Of a DNA stretch of 64,000 nt, positions 61,457 to 64,000 are shown piece after piece; the first letter of the stretch is position 1; every line of letters starts with the position of its first letter. The translations under genes and the position numbers were made by a program. The notes beneath the pieces are model-generated. The model was not told the DNA's origin. It did no database searches and saw only the letters and a program-made list of their open reading frames with translations. Where the stretch lies: the NCBI GenBank assembly GCA_024742475.1, contig JANSYI010000002.1, positions 1 through 64,000 on the forward strand. The letters are read 5' to 3'. This DNA is from a bacterium (GTDB lineage Bacteria; Myxococcota_A; Polyangia; Nannocystales; Nannocystaceae).

Positions 61457-62701
61457 CTAGCGCGTCAGCACCTTGATCGCCGCGTCGAGCTGCACGTCAC
61501 GCTCACCGTCACCGTGGGGCACGACGATGTCCGGCTGCACGCCCTCACCGACGGCCCGCTCGGAGCCCGGCGCGTGAAAGCGGCTGATCGAGAGCTTGAG
61601 CGCCCAGCCGTTCTGCAGCTCGTGAATCGACTCCACCGTCGCCTTGCCAAAGGTCTCCTCCCCGAGCACGACCGTCCTGCCGGCGGCCGCGAGCGCCTCG
61701 ACGACGATCTCGGCTCCCGAGGCGGTGTGCGGGCCAACCAGCGCCACCGTGTCGATCGACTGCCACGGCGTCGCGCCCTCCGAGCGACGGATCTCATCGG
61801 GTGCGTCGCGCTTCTCGAGCACGACGATGTCGGTGCCGGGCGCCAACAACAGCGATGCGGTATCGATCGCCGTATCGAGGAGGCCCCCGGGGCACTTGCG
61901 GAAGTCCACGATCAGCGAGGTCATCCCCTGCTCGCTCAGCGTCTCGAGGTGTGCGCGGGCCTCTTGGGCCGTGCGCTTGGCGAACGAGGTGACGCGCAGC
62001 AAGCCCACGCCGTTGGCGAGCATCTCGGCCTTGACCGTCTGCACCTTCACGGCGCCTCGCTCGAGCGTCTCGGTCCACTCTTCGGTGTCTCGCTGCACGA
62101 ACAAGGAGACCTCGGTGCCGACCTCGCCCCGGATGCGGCCCACGACGTCGGCCAACGACATGCCCTTGATGCGCGTGCCGTCGACGCCAAGGATTCGGTC
62201 GCCGGGCTCGAGGTTGGCCTCGGATGCCGGCCCGTCGCCGATGATCTCGCGCACGACCACGACGTCGGCGACCAGCTCGATGGCGACACCAACGCCCACG
62301 ATCGACCCCTTGGTCCCGGCCTCGAGCTCGGCGAGTTCACGCGGGTCGAGCAGGGTGTTGACCGGGTGCCCCGGGAGCTGGACCAGGCGATCGAGCATGC
62401 CCTCGGTCGCCCCGGTCCACAGCGCGTCGTCGGTGAGCGGGCCCTCGACGTACTTCGACTGCACGAGCTCGCGAACCTGCTCGAACGTGGCCTTTGCGTC
62501 GGGCATCACGGCCGACGCATCCGAGGCGCGCATGTGCAAGACGGGCGCACCAGCCTTGGCGACGAGCGTGTCGAGTTCGCCATCGACGGCAGCCTCGGCA
62601 CCGGCGACGCCAGCAGCGTCGTCGCCCGGCGCGTCGCATCCGACGAGCACGTCGCAGGCGGTAAACAGGAACAGACCCAGGGTCAGCAGTTCGGTCTTCA
62701 T
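61457..62701 (-). CDS. S41-family C-terminal processing protease, lipoprotein
   Basis: The 414-residue product has a lipoprotein signal (possible lipoboxes FTAC and LVGC), a helical region, a PDZ domain (about 130-205, with VVREIIGDGPASEANLEPGD) and the S41 catalytic part. The nucleophile Ser is in HTASGAEI and Lys in FGKATVES, 25 residues later, the spacing found in Prc. The Gln that usually follows four residues after Lys is Glu here. It lies 18 nt after the anti-sigma gene, so the three genes form a signalling operon. Confidence 0.87.
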   Translation of the reverse strand: MKTELLTLGLFLFTACDVLVGCDAPGDDAAGVAGAEAAVDGELDTLVAKAGAPVLHMRASDASAVMPDAKATFEQVRELVQSKYVEGPLTDDALWTGATEGMLDRLVQLPGHPVNTLLDPRELAELEAGTKGSIVGVGVAIELVADVVVVREIIGDGPASEANLEPGDRILGVDGTRIKGMSLADVVGRIRGEVGTEVSLFVQRDTEEWTETLERGAVKVQTVKAEMLANGVGLLRVTSFAKRTAQEARAHLETLSEQGMTSLIVDFRKCPGGLLDTAIDTASLLLAPGTDIVVLEKRDAPDEIRRSEGATPWQSIDTVALVGPHTASGAEIVVEALAAAGRTVVLGEETFGKATVESIHELQNGWALKLSISRFHAPGSERAVGEGVQPDIVVPHGDGERDVQLDAAIKVLTR

Positions 62702-62719
62702 GGTGGATTCTCTCGGGCC

Positions 62720-63160
62720 TCAGGACATGTTGCCGTCGAACAACGGCACGGTTGCGTCGTAGTCATCGATGCGCGCGGGCGCGGTGGGCTGCGTCGTCCC
62801 GCTCGTCCCCGCCGGTCGGGTCTCGGCGGGCGCAGCGGCGAACCAGGCGAGCAGCGGAATCGCGGCCGCCAGCGCGGCCCCATACGCCGGAATGGGGCGG
62901 CGCAAGAACGCCAACACTCGCCGCGACGGCTTGGGCTCGAACTCGGTGCGAACCGCAGCGCGCAGAGCCGCGCGCGCCCCATCCGAGGGACGCTCGGCAT
63001 ACGCCGCCCCGATGCCGCGGAGCTGCGCCTGTAGCCGGCAGTACGCCTGGGCACACGCGCCGCAGCTCCCCAGGTGCTCGGCGAGGGCTACGGCCTCGTC
63101 GGCGGCGAGCGTCTCGTGATGGTGGTCTGTCAGCCTCGGCAGTGCGTCGTCACAGTTCAT
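62720..63160 (-). CDS. zf-HC2 anti-sigma factor
   Basis: The 146-residue protein has an N-terminal zinc finger with His in LAEHLGSCGACAQAY (H-x3-C-x2-C), a linker and one membrane helix (about 92-110, AALAAAIPLLAWFAAAP), then a short periplasmic tail. It should hold the ECF sigma factor at the membrane. Its ATG overlaps the sigma gene stop by 4 nt (ATGA). Confidence 0.88.
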   Translation of the reverse strand: MNCDDALPRLTDHHHETLAADEAVALAEHLGSCGACAQAYCRLQAQLRGIGAAYAERPSDGARAALRAAVRTEFEPKPSRRVLAFLRRPIPAYGAALAAAIPLLAWFAAAPAETRPAGTSGTTQPTAPARIDDYDATVPLFDGNMS

Positions 63161-63693
63161 GGTGTGTCTCCTTTGGCGAGCTGCGCCCGGAAGGCAGAGG
63201 TCGCCGCGTGAAGTCGGGATTTGATGGTGCCCTCGGCGACGCCGAGCACCGCCGCGATCTCGCGGTAGGTCAGCTCGGCCACCTGCTTGAGCAGCAGGAG
63301 CTGTCGCTGCGGTTCGGGCAAGGCGTCCATGGCCCGGCGCACGCGATCGGCCTCGGCGTAGCGGGGCTGTGCGGCTTCTTCCGCGCGCGGCATCGCCTCG
63401 AGCGCGCGGCTCTCCCGTGAGCCCTTGCGGTGCGCCATGCGGCAGCGGTTGCGCGCCACGGTGAACAGCCACGCCGCGAACCGGCCGCGCTCGGGGTCGA
63501 AGCTGCGATCCCGCAGGACCGTCATGAACACGTCTTGAAACACGTCCTCGGCATGCTGCCGATCAGCGATGAAACGCCGAACGTAGGCGAACAGGCGGAC
63601 CTCGTAGCGGGCGTAGAGCACGTCGAACGCCGCCATGTCCCCGTCGCGAACAGCGCGGGTGAGGGCTTCGTCGCTGGTCCCGGCTCCACTCAC
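63157..63693 (-). CDS. ECF-type RNA polymerase sigma factor
   Basis: The 178-residue protein has sigma region 2 (FDVLYARYEVRLFAYVRRF, DVFQDVFMTVL, FAAWLFTVARNRC) and region 4 (LPEPQRQLLLLKQVAELTYREIAAVLGVAEGTIKSRLHAA as a whole, helix-turn-helix about 140-165). It is coupled to a membrane anti-sigma factor. The start is taken at the GTG at 63693, 5 nt after GAGG; a GTG 3 nt further up and in-frame codons as far as 63774 are possible. It transcribes the S41 protease operon and probably others. Confidence 0.88.
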   Translation of the reverse strand: MSGAGTSDEALTRAVRDGDMAAFDVLYARYEVRLFAYVRRFIADRQHAEDVFQDVFMTVLRDRSFDPERGRFAAWLFTVARNRCRMAHRKGSRESRALEAMPRAEEAAQPRYAEADRVRRAMDALPEPQRQLLLLKQVAELTYREIAAVLGVAEGTIKSRLHAATSAFRAQLAKGDTP

Positions 63694-63773
63694 CACCCCC
63701 TCTATGCCGCAGCTCACCGAACCGTTCGATGCGCGCGCAGATTTTCGCGTCCCCCGGCGGTATGTTGAGCCCA

Positions 63774-64000
63774 ATGTTCCGACGACACCTGGGCACCGGG
63801 CTCGCGCTCACCCTGCTGGCGTCATTTGCGCCGGGGTGCGGACGCGGGCGTGACTGCACCAAGCTCGCCGAGGTCGCCAACCGCCACAGCGCCGAGATCG
63901 CTCAGATCGAGGCGCGACGCAGCGAGACGCCCGATACCCTGGCCACCGACATGAGAGCGCTCGCCGACGTGGCCGAGCACGGCGCCCTGGACGTGGAAGG
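63774..64000 (+). CDS. Lipoprotein of unknown function, cut by window end
   Basis: An open frame from the ATG at 63774 begins MFRRHLGTGLALTLLA, with lipobox APGC at about residue 22, and continues without stop to the end of the window (75 codons visible). TATGTT lies 7 nt before this ATG; a second ATG at 63762 is in frame. The visible mature part is helical and charged. It is divergent from the ECF sigma operon, 80 bp from its start. Family not recognised. Confidence 0.65.
   Translation, partial: MFRRHLGTGLALTLLASFAPGCGRGRDCTKLAEVANRHSAEIAQIEARRSETPDTLATDMRALADVAEHGALDVE

Overview
The window is about 64 kb of high-GC DNA (roughly 70% by eye), densely packed with genes on both strands. The gene content points to a myxobacterium, most likely of the Nannocystis/Plesiocystis/Enhygromyxa side of the Myxococcota. 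The signs are many lipoproteins with Ser/Thr/Gly-rich linkers, MYXO-CTERM-like C-terminal tails, MopE-like Cys/Asp repeats, two large Ser/Thr protein kinases, a sigma factor of the myxobacterial gmx type, and the DUF1592/DUF1552 pair. No species can be named. I see no rRNA or tRNA gene, CRISPR array, insertion sequence or prophage, and no gene-free stretch longer than 300 bases. Positions 1-226 hold only a small tandem repeat and no convincing gene.

Layout. 0.2-2.2 kb: two lipoprotein genes. 2.2-10 kb: a POT-like transporter, a COG2907 flavoprotein, and a minus-strand operon of a coiled-coil protein, RecQ and a halogenase-like flavoprotein. 10-17.9 kb: small envelope proteins, bestrophin, a DUF3817 protein, a hotdog protein, a membrane-anchored GYF_2/2TM Ser/Thr kinase and a cupin. 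17.9-24.4 kb: a minus-strand group of exported proteins headed by a copper type II monooxygenase, divergent from a YfbK-like VWA lipoprotein. 24.5-30.8 kb: class II photolyase, acyl-CoA synthetase, a BlaI/M56 pair, a GlxA-type regulator and a MAPEG protein. 30.8-42.6 kb: a MopE-like protein, a hydrolase lipoprotein and an SDR, an exported CHAT protein with a DUF4384 lipoprotein, and small envelope proteins. 42.6-49.5 kb: zinc ribbon, GIY-YIG, DUF481, a large trypsin-like lipoprotein, and an AlgI/SGNH acetylation pair. 49.5-54.6 kb: a zinc-finger/kinase/TPR protein divergent from its likely sigma factor, then an AlkZ-like glycosylase. 54.7-57.3 kb: thrS with an upstream leader. 57.4-64 kb: the DUF1592/DUF1552 pair, a GST-like protein, an ECF sigma/anti-sigma/S41 protease operon and the start of another lipoprotein.

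Three things stand out. (1) thrS is preceded by a 14-codon ORF with six Thr codons, a terminator hairpin with a T-run, and a competing antiterminator: the full layout of a ribosome-mediated attenuator. (2) A BlaI-type repressor overlaps a gene whose product joins a BlaR1/M56 metalloprotease to a lytic transglycosylase domain instead of a penicillin-binding sensor. Two 16-bp operators spaced 22 bp apart sit on its promoter. (3) A signal-peptide-bearing TPR-CHAT protease ends in a probable outer-membrane beta-barrel and is translationally coupled to a DUF4384 lipoprotein.

At the scale of the whole window, at least sixteen start codons lie 6-7 nt after a TAnnnT hexamer. This suggests that leaderless transcription is common here. 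Starts were often chosen on that basis, and several are GTG. Adjacent same-strand genes often overlap as ATGA, GTGA or TGATG.
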